From NCBI GenBank assembly GCA_041581935.1, contig JBFICP010000018.1, positions 1 through 22,088 of the forward strand: 22,088 nt of DNA, written 5' to 3'. Of this stretch, positions 1 to 8,108 are shown in pieces. The position numbers and the translations under genes were made by a program. The notes beneath the pieces are model-generated. The model was not told where the DNA came from. It did no database searches and worked only from the letters and a program-made list of their open reading frames with translations. Each line of letters starts with the position of its first letter. Position 1 is the first letter of the stretch. This stretch comes from JAABYT01 sp041581935. Lineage in GTDB: Bacteria > Pseudomonadota > Gammaproteobacteria > HK1.

Positions 1-1080
1 GCCATCGACGTCATCGACGAAGCCGGGGCACGGCAGAAGCTCATGCCGGCATCAAAGCGACGCAAGGTGGTCAGCGTCGGAGACATCGAGGCCGTAGTCT
101 CCAAGATGGCGCGCATACCGCCTAAAACGGTTTCAACGTCCGACAAGGACGTGCTACGCACGCTCAATCGCGACTTGAAGATGGTGGTTTACGGACAGGA
201 CGAAGCCATCGACACGCTTTCTGCGGCTATCAAGATGTCCCGCTCGGGCCTTCGCGAGGGTCAGAAACCCATCGGCTCATTCCTTTTCTCCGGCCCCACC
301 GGCGTCGGAAAGACAGAGGTCACGCTGCAGCTCGCCCGCATCATGGGGATCGAACTGATCCGCTTCGATATGTCCGAGTATATGGAGCGACACACCGTGT
401 CGCGTCTCATCGGCGCGCCGCCGGGTTATATCGGATTCGATCAGGGTGGACTGCTTACCGAGGCCATCACAAAGCACCCTCACGCCGTGCTGTTGCTCGA
501 CGAGGTCGAGAAAGCGCATCCCGACGTATTCAATCTGCTACTCCAGGTCATGGACCACGGCACGTTAACGGACAACAATGGTCGCAAAGCGGACTTTCGA
601 AACGTGGTGCTGGTGATGACGACCAATGCCGGCGCCGATCAGATGAGCCGCCCATCGATTGGCTTTACCGAGCAGGATCACAGCGCCGACAGCGGCGAGG
701 TCATCAAAAGAATGTTCACGCCGGAGTTTCGAAATCGACTCGACGCCATCGTCCAGTTCGGACCGCTCGACGAGAAGACAATCGGACACGTGGTGGATAA
801 ATTTATCATCGAGCTCGAGAGTCAGCTGGAAGAAAAACGCGTTGCCATCGAAGTCGATGAGAACGCGCGCGCGTGGCTTGCTGAACACGGTTTCGACAAG
901 CTCATGGGCGCCCGACCGATGGCGCGGGTGATTCAGGAGAATATTAAACGGCCACTAGCCGAAGAGCTGCTTTTCGGGCGGCTCGAAAGCGGTGGGCACG
1001 TGCGCATCGGTGTCGAAGACGACAAGCTCACGTTCTATTTCGAAAACGAAGCGGTAACGGACGAAGTCAAGGAGAGTTGA
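1..1080 (+). CDS. clpA: ATP-dependent Clp protease ATP-binding subunit ClpA, 3' part
   Basis: ClpA is the AAA+ unfoldase that feeds substrates, including N-degron proteins delivered by ClpS, into the ClpP peptidase. The frame is open from base 1 (reading AIDVIDEAGARQ), so the gene starts upstream of the window; 359 residues remain, covering the end of the first module and the complete second AAA+ (D2) module. In this fragment the D2 Walker A is GPTGVGKT (residues 98-105), the pore loop GAPPGYIGF is near 138-146, and the Walker B is LLLDE (164-168). The ClpP-docking tripeptide is IGF at 220-222 (bases 658-666); the ClpA of E. coli has IGL at this place as I recall, while ClpX has IGF. The C-terminal D2 small domain (NRLDAIVQF onward) is intact and the stop is at 1078-1080. 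In relatives clpS usually lies just upstream, outside this window. Confidence 0.96.
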   Translation, partial: AIDVIDEAGARQKLMPASKRRKVVSVGDIEAVVSKMARIPPKTVSTSDKDVLRTLNRDLKMVVYGQDEAIDTLSAAIKMSRSGLREGQKPIGSFLFSGPTGVGKTEVTLQLARIMGIELIRFDMSEYMERHTVSRLIGAPPGYIGFDQGGLLTEAITKHPHAVLLLDEVEKAHPDVFNLLLQVMDHGTLTDNNGRKADFRNVVLVMTTNAGADQMSRPSIGFTEQDHSADSGEVIKRMFTPEFRNRLDAIVQFGPLDEKTIGHVVDKFIIELESQLEEKRVAIEVDENARAWLAEHGFDKLMGARPMARVIQENIKRPLAEELLFGRLESGGHVRIGVEDDKLTFYFENEAVTDEVKES

Positions 1081-1152
1081 CGTCCGGAATCCGCGGGCGA
1101 TTTGGCACGCTCGTCGAAAGCGTGCAGAGTCGGCCGATATTTGGGGGGATCG

Positions 1153-1767
1153 ATGAGAACCGTGCTCGCTGCCGTCTTGGCTATCGCGTCGGCTCAGCTG
1201 TTTGCACAGCCGGGCTTTGGCCAGACCGAGTCCTTCTATGAGCCCGACTACACGCCTGCGCCCGTTACACCGGATCAAGTGGTTAGAACCGGTGTCGATC
1301 GATTGAGCGGTTTTCTCATGGGCGCGCAGAATCCGTCGCCCGAGGCGATCCGAGGATTTCTCGAACGCGAGATAGCTCCTAATTTCGACTTCCCGTACAT
1401 GGCGCGCTGGGCCGCGGGTCCCATGTACCGCCGGCTGAGCAGCGCACAGCACGCGCGTATGGCCGAAGTGCTGAAGAGTCTTTTTCTGACGGCGCTCGCG
1501 AAGAATCTCGGCACCTACGCACGGCCGCTGCCGCGGGTCGACGTCTTTCCGGCGCGCGCCAGTGCCGACGGCAATCAGGCCATCGTGCACGCCCGAGTTG
1601 TCGGTGCCAACGGCATGTTTTCGCGACTCAATTTCCGCTTCTACTGGAATGAGCGCGGCTGGCGCATATTCGACGTCTCCGCGAACGGCGCAAGCGCCGT
1701 GGCGTACTATAGAACCTATTTCGCAGAGATGTTCAAACGCTATGGCCCCGATGCCGTGCTGCATTGA
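1153..1767 (+). CDS. MlaC/Ttg2D-like periplasmic phospholipid-binding protein
   Basis: Predicted secreted protein of 204 residues in the MlaC (toluene tolerance Ttg2D) family, whose members shuttle phospholipids across the periplasm. The frame opens further upstream at 1102, but ATG 1153 is preferred: a G-rich run (1143-1148) precedes it and the protein then starts with a signal peptide (basic MRTV, hydrophobic core, small residues near 18-24). Family features seen are the FDFPYMARWAAGPMYRRL segment, the LSSAQHARMAEVLKSLF helix, and a C-terminal WRIFDVSANGASAVAYYRT segment that matches the MlaC pattern of a strand followed by GVS-type residues. It sits 72 bases behind clpA with no mlaFEDB genes nearby, and differs clearly from the second MlaC-like protein at 12333-12959. 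Family membership is fairly sure; the ligand is unknown. Confidence 0.8.
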   Translation: MRTVLAAVLAIASAQLFAQPGFGQTESFYEPDYTPAPVTPDQVVRTGVDRLSGFLMGAQNPSPEAIRGFLEREIAPNFDFPYMARWAAGPMYRRLSSAQHARMAEVLKSLFLTALAKNLGTYARPLPRVDVFPARASADGNQAIVHARVVGANGMFSRLNFRFYWNERGWRIFDVSANGASAVAYYRTYFAEMFKRYGPDAVLH

Positions 1768-1816
1768 GCGAAGTCTGGCGTCGACTCGTCGAGCGTAACC
1801 CCAAGGTCAGAGATAC

Positions 1817-1860
1817 GGGACGCACTTAGTTTTCCCTGAAACGTAACTGCGTCCCTTTTT
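1817..1860 (+). terminator. Rho-independent terminator-like hairpin, REP-like palindrome
   Basis: GGGACGCA (1817-1824) pairs perfectly with TGCGTCCC (1848-1855) and is followed directly by TTTTT (1856-1860). Inside the arms, TTA pairs with TAA and GTTT with AAAC around a TCCCTG loop, so the whole 39-base element is a long imperfect hairpin. The T-run is on the right for + strand transcripts, so it should end transcription from clpA and the MlaC-like gene. It lies between two convergent genes, and no T-run follows it in the - direction. Confidence 0.7.
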
Positions 1861-1872
1861 AGTTTTTACGAG

Positions 1873-2529
1873 CTACTGGGGAATATCCTCCGGAGGGGAG
1901 TCGCCGAAATAGATGCTGCCGTCCGGGCGCACCCCCGTATAGATCGGCGTCGTCTCATCGGCGGGCGGCGCCACACCGGTTTCCGCCGCCTGCTTCTTGA
2001 GCCGGGCACGGGTCGCGGCATAGGCCTCGGCCGCCTTCAACGTATTATCGGCACGCTCGCGTTGGATATCGGTGTCGGTGGCCCTGCCGGCGTCTCCGTC
2101 CAATGCAGATGCCGAGGTCTTCGGCTTGTAGCGTGAGAAGACTTTGGTGCGCTCGAGCTCCCAGATTTCACCACCCTTGAACGTGATGATGGTGATGAAG
2201 GGATCGGTTTCCCCGGGACCGGGAATGTAGTGCCAGCGGGCGACGGTGGGAATGCGCGTGCGCCGGAAGCTGTCGAAGCTCACCTGCCCGTCGTCACCGC
2301 GATCGACCATGCCGTACTTGACCTCGACCGCTTCCTGTCTCGGAGAGGTTACAAGATCCGGTGGGCCGGCCCGCACCAGCACTTCGCTCTCCGACATGCC
2401 TCGGCGAAGATGAAAATACGCCGCAGAATCGATCTGCTCGGCAAGGACCGACCCCAGGATTCCGACCCACAGACCGATCAGCAACGCCATTAAAACCGTA
2501 GACCGTATTCGCACCTTGACTACTCCCAT
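1873..2529 (-). CDS. Exported protein of unknown function, DUF2845/DUF4124-like features
   Basis: Not recognised as a named gene. The 218-residue product begins with a basic stretch and a hydrophobic segment (about residues 11-30, ending SVLA before EQ), which looks like a signal peptide or N-terminal anchor. Residues 38-58 (YFHLRRGMSESEVLVRAGPP) resemble the small outer-membrane or periplasmic modules that start with a 'G-M-s-x-x-E-V' helix and a G-x-P turn (BamE/SmpA or DUF2845 type). A beta-rich middle is followed by an Ala/Arg-rich likely helical or coiled part (155-185). The tail IYTGVRPDGSIYFGDSPPE resembles the DUF4124 pattern (Y-x-W-x-D-x-x-G-x-x-x-F-S-D-x-P-P). ATG 2529 is the longest start; GTG 2514 has a better spaced GGGAG behind it and gives a cleaner signal peptide. 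It diverges from mfd. Confidence 0.72.
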   Translation of the reverse strand: MGVVKVRIRSTVLMALLIGLWVGILGSVLAEQIDSAAYFHLRRGMSESEVLVRAGPPDLVTSPRQEAVEVKYGMVDRGDDGQVSFDSFRRTRIPTVARWHYIPGPGETDPFITIITFKGGEIWELERTKVFSRYKPKTSASALDGDAGRATDTDIQRERADNTLKAAEAYAATRARLKKQAAETGVAPPADETTPIYTGVRPDGSIYFGDSPPEDIPQ

Positions 2530-2673
2530 GGGGCGGCCCGTTTTGACCGGCGGCCGCGGCCGCCGATACCATTACTTGGGACCGTTCCGCAGTCGCGGAG
2601 TTTCAACGGCCGGCGCAGTCGCGCTGAGACGGCGATCACCGATCCGGCACGCCGCGGCCGCATCGATCCGCAC

Positions 2674-2702
2674 TTTCACGCGACCGGACGGGCCGGTAGA
2701 AT
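2674..2702 (+). promoter_or_regulatory. Candidate sigma-70 promoter for mfd
   Basis: TAGAAT (2697-2702) is a good -10 hexamer, and 17 bases upstream lies a weak -35 candidate, TTTCAC (2674-2679). It is the best candidate seen in the 245-base gap between the divergent - strand gene and mfd, and would give a leader of about 65 bases before the GTG start. The -35 match is poor, so this rests mainly on the -10 and the position. Confidence 0.35.
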
Positions 2703-2774
2703 GCCGCGCTTGCCGGCCCCGCCAGCGGGTCGCCGGCGAGCAGCCGCGGCACCCAGCAGCAGCGCATCACCTCA

Positions 2775-5700
2775 GTGTCCGAATACAGCAGCTTGAGCGT
2801 TCTGACCCCCCGATTGCCGTCGACGACCGGCCGGCGCGAGCGCTGGGCGTCGCTTTACGGGAGCAGCCGCGGACTCGCCATCGCCGGTGCCGCGAGGGCC
2901 CACGCCGGTCCGTTGATGGTGGTGACACCGGACGCTCCTTCGGCTCAGCGGCTCGAGGACGAGATACGATTCTTCCTCGGCGACGCTATCGGGAAAACTC
3001 CGATCGTCGGCTTCCCGGACTGGGAAACGCTGCCCTACGACACATTCTCACCACACCAGGACATCGTCTCGGAGCGCCTCGCGGCGCTCACGCTTCTGTC
3101 TTCGATGAACAAGGGCGTGCTCATCGTGCCCGTTTCCACGCTCATGGTTCGCATCGGACCGCGGGCTTACCTCGACGCCAATTCGCTGATGCTCGGTGTC
3201 GGTGACACCCTCGATATCACCGGAATGCGCACGAGGCTCGAGCTCGCCGGTTACCGCTGCGTCAGCCAGGTGATGGAGCACGGCGAGTTCGCGGTGCGCG
3301 GCTCGCTGCTGGACCTGTTTCCCATGGGCAGCGAATGCCCCTATCGCATCGATCTACTCGACGACGAAGTCGACAGCATCCGAACGTTCGATGCGGAAAC
3401 GCAGCGCTCCGTAGACACCGTGTCGGAGATTCGGCTGCTCCCGGCGCGGGAATTTCCCCTCACGCCGGAGAGCATTGCGAGATTTCGCAGCCAGTGGCGC
3501 GTGCATTTCGAAGGCGACCCGACCACGTGTGCCGTCTATCGCGATGTCAGTCGGAGTCTCGCACCGGCAGGTATCGAGTACTACCTCAAGCTGTTTTTCG
3601 AGCAGACGGCGACGTTGTTCGATTACCTGCAAGAAGAGACGCTGATTGTCACGCTCGAGGATACCCACGACGCGGCGGGAGCTTTCTGGGAAGAAATCGC
3701 CGAGCGCTACGAGCAGCGCCGTTACGACCGAGAGCGACCGTTGTTACCACCGGCTGATGTGTTCGTACCGGTTGACAGTCTGTTCGCCGGCTTGAACGAA
3801 TTTGCGCAAGTTCGCATCGGACGCTTCGAAGACGATAAGACGAACCGACATTTCGCGACCCGCGTGCCGACGGCGATTCCAATCGACGCACGCGCAGAGC
3901 GACCGTTGGCCGTGCTTCGGGACTTCCTCGACACGTTTGATGGTCGCGTGCTGTTCGTGGCCGAGACGCCCGGAAGGCGCGAGGTGCTGAACGAAACCCT
4001 GGCGAGCCATGGCGTCGGGGTATCTGTATTCGAGAGCTGGCCAAATTTTCTCGCCAGCGATGCGAAGCTCGGTCTTACGGTTGCGCCGCTAGAGCAAGGC
4101 GCCGTGCTGCTCGATCCTGCCATTGCCATCGTCAGCGAGTCGCAGCTATTCGGCGAGCGGGCCGTGCAACGCCGTCGGCGCCGGAGCACCGGTCGTGACG
4201 CGGAATCCGTGGTTCGCGACCTTTCCGAGCTCAACGTCGGTGCTCCGGTGGTCCACGAGGATCACGGTGTCGGGCGGTATCTGGGTCTGCAGACCGTCAG
4301 CACCGAGCGCATGAGCGGCGAGTTTCTTTGCATCGAGTATGCCGACGGGGACAAGCTTTACGTTCCGGTGTCGTCACTGCATCTGGTCTCCCGCTATACG
4401 GGCGCCGATGTGGATCATGCGCCGCTGCACAAGCTCGGCAGTGCGCAATGGCAAAGGGCAAGGAAAAAAGCCGCCACCCGAGCCTTCGACGTCGCAGCCG
4501 AGCTACTGGAGATACACGCGCGCCGGGCGGCGCGTCCAGGCCACTCGTTTCACGCGGATCGCGACGAGCTTCGAAGCTTCGTACAGGGATTCCCGTTCGA
4601 GGAGACACCCGATCAGCAGGCCACGATCGACGCGGTACTCGCCGACATGGAGTCCGAACAACCCATGGACCGATTGGTGTGCGGAGACGTCGGTTTCGGC
4701 AAAACCGAAGTCGCAATGCGTGCGGCGTTCGTGGCCGTTCACGGTGGCCGGCAGGTCGCCGTTTTGGTCCCCACCACGCTGCTCGCGCAGCAGCATCATC
4801 AGACGTTTTCGGATCGATTCGCCGACTGGCCGGTGCGGATCGAGCAGCTTTCACGTTTTCGCTCACGAAAGGAACGTGATTCGGTCGTCGACGACCTTGC
4901 CGCGGGAAAGGTTGATATCGTCATCGGCACGCATCGGTTGCTTCAATCGGAGATTCGATTCAAGCGTCTTGGCCTCGTAATCATCGACGAGGAGCACCGC
5001 TTCGGCGTCCGGCAAAAGGAGAGGCTCAAGTCCCTGCGAGCGCAGACCGATGTGCTCACGCTTACCGCCACACCCATTCCGCGCACCCTGAACCTGGCCC
5101 TGTCCGGACTCAGGGATTTGTCACTGATTGCGACCCCACCTGAGCGGCGCCTTTCGATCAAGACGTTCGTGCGCCAATGGGACGGTCCTCTCATACGCGA
5201 GGCGTTTCTGCGCGAAATTCATCGGGGCGGGCAGGTCTATTTTGTTCACAACAAGGTAGAGAACATCGAACGAATCGCGCGCGAGCTGCGAGAGCTGGTG
5301 CCCGAGGTGGACTTGCGAATTGCCCATGGTCAGATGCGGGAACGGGATTTGGAACGAACGATGCTCGATTTTTATCACCGCCGATTCAATGTGCTCGTCT
5401 GCACCACCATCATCGAGACGGGCATCGACGTGCCGAGCGCCAACACCATGATTATCAATCGGGCCGATCACTTTGGTCTTGCCCAGCTGCATCAGCTCAG
5501 AGGACGGGTCGGCCGATCGCATCACCGGGCTTATGCCTATCTCATCGTGCCCCTGCAGCGGGCAATGACTGCCGATGCTATCAAACGCCTCGAGGCGATT
5601 GAGTCTCTCGAAGACCTCGGTATCGGCTTCAGCCTGGCGACCCACGATCTCGAGATACGCGGGGCCGGAGAGATCCTTGGCGAAGAGCAAAGTGGCCAAA

Positions 5701-6248
5701 TTCACGAAGTTGGGTATTCCCTGTACACGCGGCTTCTCGAGCGCGCCGTCGAGGCGCTCAAAGCCGGGCGCAGCCCGGAGCTCGATCGCGCCCTCGATCA
5801 TGGAACAGAGGTCGATCTTCGTATACCGGCACTCATTCCGGAAGACTATCTACCCGACGTTCATGCCCGGCTCATCATGTACAAGCGCATCGCGAGCGCC
5901 GGAAACAGCGAGGAGATTCACGAGCTCAAGGTCGAGATGATCGATCGATTCGGCTTGCTACCGGAGGCGGTACGCAATCTTTTCGATATCACCGAGCTCA
6001 AGCTCAAGGCAACGCCACTCGGCATTCGTAAGATTGTCGTCGGTCACCACGGTGGACGCATCGTTTTCGCCCCCAAGACAGAAGTGGATCCTGCGAGCAT
6101 CGTACGGCTGATCCAGAATGATCCTTCCACTTACGCATTCGATGGTACTGACAAATTGCGACTTTCCATGGATCTCATTTCCGGAAGCGAGCGCATTGAT
6201 GCAATCGACGGGTTGCTCGATGTGCTGACCATGCGTGATGCGGCATGA
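2775..6248 (+). CDS. mfd: Transcription-repair coupling factor Mfd
   Basis: Mfd is the DNA translocase that removes RNA polymerase stalled at DNA damage and recruits UvrA/UvrB. The product has 1157 residues, against about 1148 for the E. coli protein, so it is full length. Domains in order: UvrB-like module (about 1-350), linker domain, RNA-polymerase-interacting domain beginning near 492 (VVHEDHGVGRYLGLQ), and a two-lobed superfamily 2 motor with Walker A GDVGFGKTE (637-645) and DEEH box (738-741). These are followed by the TRG-type region (GRVGRSHHRAYAY, then LATHDLEIRGAGEILG) and the C-terminal autoinhibitory domain. The start is GTG; no later start would keep the N-terminal module whole. 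The stop overlaps the first possible ATG of the csiV-type gene (ATGA, 6245-6248). Confidence 0.97.
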   Translation: MSEYSSLSVLTPRLPSTTGRRERWASLYGSSRGLAIAGAARAHAGPLMVVTPDAPSAQRLEDEIRFFLGDAIGKTPIVGFPDWETLPYDTFSPHQDIVSERLAALTLLSSMNKGVLIVPVSTLMVRIGPRAYLDANSLMLGVGDTLDITGMRTRLELAGYRCVSQVMEHGEFAVRGSLLDLFPMGSECPYRIDLLDDEVDSIRTFDAETQRSVDTVSEIRLLPAREFPLTPESIARFRSQWRVHFEGDPTTCAVYRDVSRSLAPAGIEYYLKLFFEQTATLFDYLQEETLIVTLEDTHDAAGAFWEEIAERYEQRRYDRERPLLPPADVFVPVDSLFAGLNEFAQVRIGRFEDDKTNRHFATRVPTAIPIDARAERPLAVLRDFLDTFDGRVLFVAETPGRREVLNETLASHGVGVSVFESWPNFLASDAKLGLTVAPLEQGAVLLDPAIAIVSESQLFGERAVQRRRRRSTGRDAESVVRDLSELNVGAPVVHEDHGVGRYLGLQTVSTERMSGEFLCIEYADGDKLYVPVSSLHLVSRYTGADVDHAPLHKLGSAQWQRARKKAATRAFDVAAELLEIHARRAARPGHSFHADRDELRSFVQGFPFEETPDQQATIDAVLADMESEQPMDRLVCGDVGFGKTEVAMRAAFVAVHGGRQVAVLVPTTLLAQQHHQTFSDRFADWPVRIEQLSRFRSRKERDSVVDDLAAGKVDIVIGTHRLLQSEIRFKRLGLVIIDEEHRFGVRQKERLKSLRAQTDVLTLTATPIPRTLNLALSGLRDLSLIATPPERRLSIKTFVRQWDGPLIREAFLREIHRGGQVYFVHNKVENIERIARELRELVPEVDLRIAHGQMRERDLERTMLDFYHRRFNVLVCTTIIETGIDVPSANTMIINRADHFGLAQLHQLRGRVGRSHHRAYAYLIVPLQRAMTADAIKRLEAIESLEDLGIGFSLATHDLEIRGAGEILGEEQSGQIHEVGYSLYTRLLERAVEALKAGRSPELDRALDHGTEVDLRIPALIPEDYLPDVHARLIMYKRIASAGNSEEIHELKVEMIDRFGLLPEAVRNLFDITELKLKATPLGIRKIVVGHHGGRIVFAPKTEVDPASIVRLIQNDPSTYAFDGTDKLRLSMDLISGSERIDAIDGLLDVLTMRDAA

Positions 6249-6258
6249 CCGGCACGTG

Positions 6259-6264
6259 TAGAAT
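6259..6264 (+). promoter_or_regulatory. Possible -10 element for the csiV-type gene
   Basis: TGTAGAATG carries a TAGAAT hexamer 7 bases before ATG 6272. If used, transcription would begin at or next to the start codon, giving a leaderless message. No convincing -35 lies 16-18 bases upstream, so the hexamer may be chance. Confidence 0.22.
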
Positions 6265-6271
6265 GCTGAGC

Positions 6272-7288
6272 ATGAGTCGAATCCTGCCAATTGTGCTCAA
6301 CGCCCTCGCGATAGCCGGAGGCATGTTGCCGAGCGCCGGCGCCGCCGAGGAGGAACTGACCTGGTACGCAATCGAAATCATCGTATTCGAGCGCACCAGC
6401 GAAATCGGACGAAACGCCGAGGTTTGGACCTCCGAGCCCGGCCTCCCGAATCTTGCCGACGCCATCGAGTTGACTGTCGAGGGGCTTGCGCCGGAAGAAC
6501 TCGGCGGCGGCGCGACCGTCGGGAGCGGCGATGCGGCGGCTTCCCAGCCCACCAGCGTGCTCAAACCGCTGCTATCCATGCCGCGTCCGTTCCAGCTCAT
6601 CCCGGCAGAGCAGTACCGACTCGCCGATGCCTGGAACAGGCTGGAGAAATCGAGCGCCTATCGGCCACTGCTGCACATCGGGTGGATCCAGCCCGGTTAC
6701 CCGACCGAGGAGGCGCGGCTCGTGCATGTGCGAAACGCCAACGCGGCCCTCGGCGCGGTGACGACGAACCTCGGCGAAGCCGCCGCGGCGCCGCGCCTCG
6801 GCAATCGCTCCGGCATTTCGCCGACGTTCGCGCCGCGCATCACGATTGCCCGCGATCCCTCCAGAGCGGCGCTGGACGGAACCGTGCGCGTGCACCGCGC
6901 CCGCTACCTGCATGTCGAAGCCGACTTACTCTATTACCGTCCCGTCGACGGCGACGCACGCGCCACCCCACCGGCCACGAACGTCACCGGGACGGGGCTG
7001 GTGGTCGAGTCCCCCGAGAACGCGCTCATCGAGCAGCTACTCATCGAGGACGACCGGGTGCCGCGGCTGTTCCGTCTGACAGAGCGCCGGCGCATGCGCT
7101 CGCGCGAGCTCCACTACCTCGATCATCCGTTGTTCGGTTTGCTGGTCGAAGCGTGGCCGCTGGAGCTGCCCGAAACGCCGGCCGCGACCCTGCCACCCGA
7201 GACGGCTCCGCCGGTGGAAAGCGCCGCGCCCGGCAAAAAAAGCGATGCAGCGAAGCCCGCGCAGGGTCAGAGCGGCAGCGGCGGCTGA
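6272..7288 (+). CDS. csiV: CsiV-type periplasmic cell-wall protein
   Basis: CsiV (DUF2803 family) is a periplasmic peptidoglycan-associated protein first studied in Vibrio cholerae, where it affects cell wall assembly. Signs of the family: WYAIEIIVFER directly after a signal peptide, the PRPFQLIPAEQYRLADAWNR segment, the YRPLLHIGWIQPG segment, VHRARYLHVEADLLYY, and RRMRSRELHYLDHPLFGLLV near the end. Coming directly after mfd also fits my memory of its usual place in gammaproteobacteria. The tail (about the last 35 residues) is rich in Pro, Ala, Gly and Lys and is probably disordered. ATG 6272 is chosen because it puts the signal peptide (RILPIVLNALAIAGGML) at the N-terminus; ATG 6245 (overlapping the mfd stop) and ATG 6263 are in the same frame. 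The protein has 338 residues from 6272. Confidence 0.85.
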   Translation: MSRILPIVLNALAIAGGMLPSAGAAEEELTWYAIEIIVFERTSEIGRNAEVWTSEPGLPNLADAIELTVEGLAPEELGGGATVGSGDAAASQPTSVLKPLLSMPRPFQLIPAEQYRLADAWNRLEKSSAYRPLLHIGWIQPGYPTEEARLVHVRNANAALGAVTTNLGEAAAAPRLGNRSGISPTFAPRITIARDPSRAALDGTVRVHRARYLHVEADLLYYRPVDGDARATPPATNVTGTGLVVESPENALIEQLLIEDDRVPRLFRLTERRRMRSRELHYLDHPLFGLLVEAWPLELPETPAATLPPETAPPVESAAPGKKSDAAKPAQGQSGSGG

Positions 7289-7349
7289 CGACCGAGGCCC
7301 GAGCCGATGCCGAGGCACGGGCATCGCAGGCCGAGCAGCATAGACCGAC

Positions 7350-8102
7350 CTACGGCATGCCCGACTGCGCGCGCAGAAAGCTTGCCAGCAACGCGCGCAC
7401 CGACTGCATGCCTGACTCGAGATTCTTGCGGATGTCCTCGATACCGATGGCGGCTTGTCCACGCCCGGCCGCCGCATTCGAGACCACCGTGCAGTGCGCA
7501 TAGCGCATGCCCGCCTCTCGGGCGAGCCCCGCCTCCGGCATGCCGGTCATGCCGACGATATGGCATCCATCTCGCTCGAAACGGTCGATCTCCGCGGCGC
7601 TCTCGAATCGCGGCCCCTGGGTGGTCGCATAGGTGCCCCAGTCGAGCGCATCGACACGCGCCTCGGCGGCAGCACGAACAAGCGCCGTGCGGAGCTCCGC
7701 GCAATAAGGCTGGGTGAAATCCACATGCACGACCTGCGTGAGATCCTCTTCGAAAAAGGTGTGCCCGCGTGACCACGTATAATCGACGATCTGATCCGGT
7801 ATGGCGATCATCCCCGGCGTGAACGAGGCGTGGATACCTCCCACCGCCGCGACTGCGACAATTCGTTTGACTCCAATCTGCTTCAGCGCCCAGATATTGG
7901 CGCGATAATTGACTCGGTGGGGCGGAATAGTATGACCGGAGCCGTGACGCGCAAAAAACGCGACGTCGCAGCCGCCGAGCGTTCCGTGTATGACCGGCCC
8001 GGACGGTTCGCCCCAAGGTGTGCGAACCACTTCACGCTTGGTGATTTCAAGACCGTTTAACGTGTTGAGGCCCGAGCCGCCGATGATGGCGATTTCGCTC
8101 AT
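7350..8102 (-). CDS. S-methyl-5'-thioinosine (or thioadenosine) phosphorylase
   Basis: Phosphorolytic enzyme of the PNP/MTAP family that splits methylthio-nucleosides from polyamine synthesis into base and 5-methylthioribose-1-phosphate. The 250-residue protein has the phosphate-site GGSG (8-11), the ARHG...H segment (51-57) with IPPHRVNYRANIWALK (59-74), TTQGPRFES (160-168) and the GMTGMPEA segment (184-191). At the purine-recognition site, where human MTAP has two Asp residues (D-x-D) for adenine, this protein reads SNAA (N209, A211). That Asn/Ala pattern is the one described for the Pseudomonas aeruginosa methylthioinosine phosphorylase, so thioinosine is the likelier substrate. It starts 6 bases after the DUF815 gene, so the two are probably co-transcribed. 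It converges with the csiV-type gene. Confidence 0.9.
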   Translation of the reverse strand: MSEIAIIGGSGLNTLNGLEITKREVVRTPWGEPSGPVIHGTLGGCDVAFFARHGSGHTIPPHRVNYRANIWALKQIGVKRIVAVAAVGGIHASFTPGMIAIPDQIVDYTWSRGHTFFEEDLTQVVHVDFTQPYCAELRTALVRAAAEARVDALDWGTYATTQGPRFESAAEIDRFERDGCHIVGMTGMPEAGLAREAGMRYAHCTVVSNAAAGRGQAAIGIEDIRKNLESGMQSVRALLASFLRAQSGMP

Positions 8103-8108
8103 GAGGGA

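Noticed and set aside
955..1764. Open frame of 269 codons on the - strand across the MlaC-like gene
   Set aside because: Shadow frame; no signal, motif or Shine-Dalgarno, and it overlaps the end of clpA too.
2548..2565. 18-base perfect palindrome CGGCGGCCGCGGCCGCCG upstream of mfd
   Set aside because: All G and C, in a very GC-rich gap; likely chance, and it has no T-run or promoter box beside it to give it a role.
2516..3205. Open frame of 229 codons on the + strand before and into mfd
   Set aside because: Arg/Pro-rich translation without any motif, out of frame with mfd and overlapping its N-terminal coding part and the promoter region.
7305..7326. Inverted repeat CGATGCC/GGCATCG (loop 8) between the csiV-type gene and the phosphorylase gene
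   Set aside because: Could be a weak bidirectional terminator for the convergent genes, but no T-run follows on either strand.
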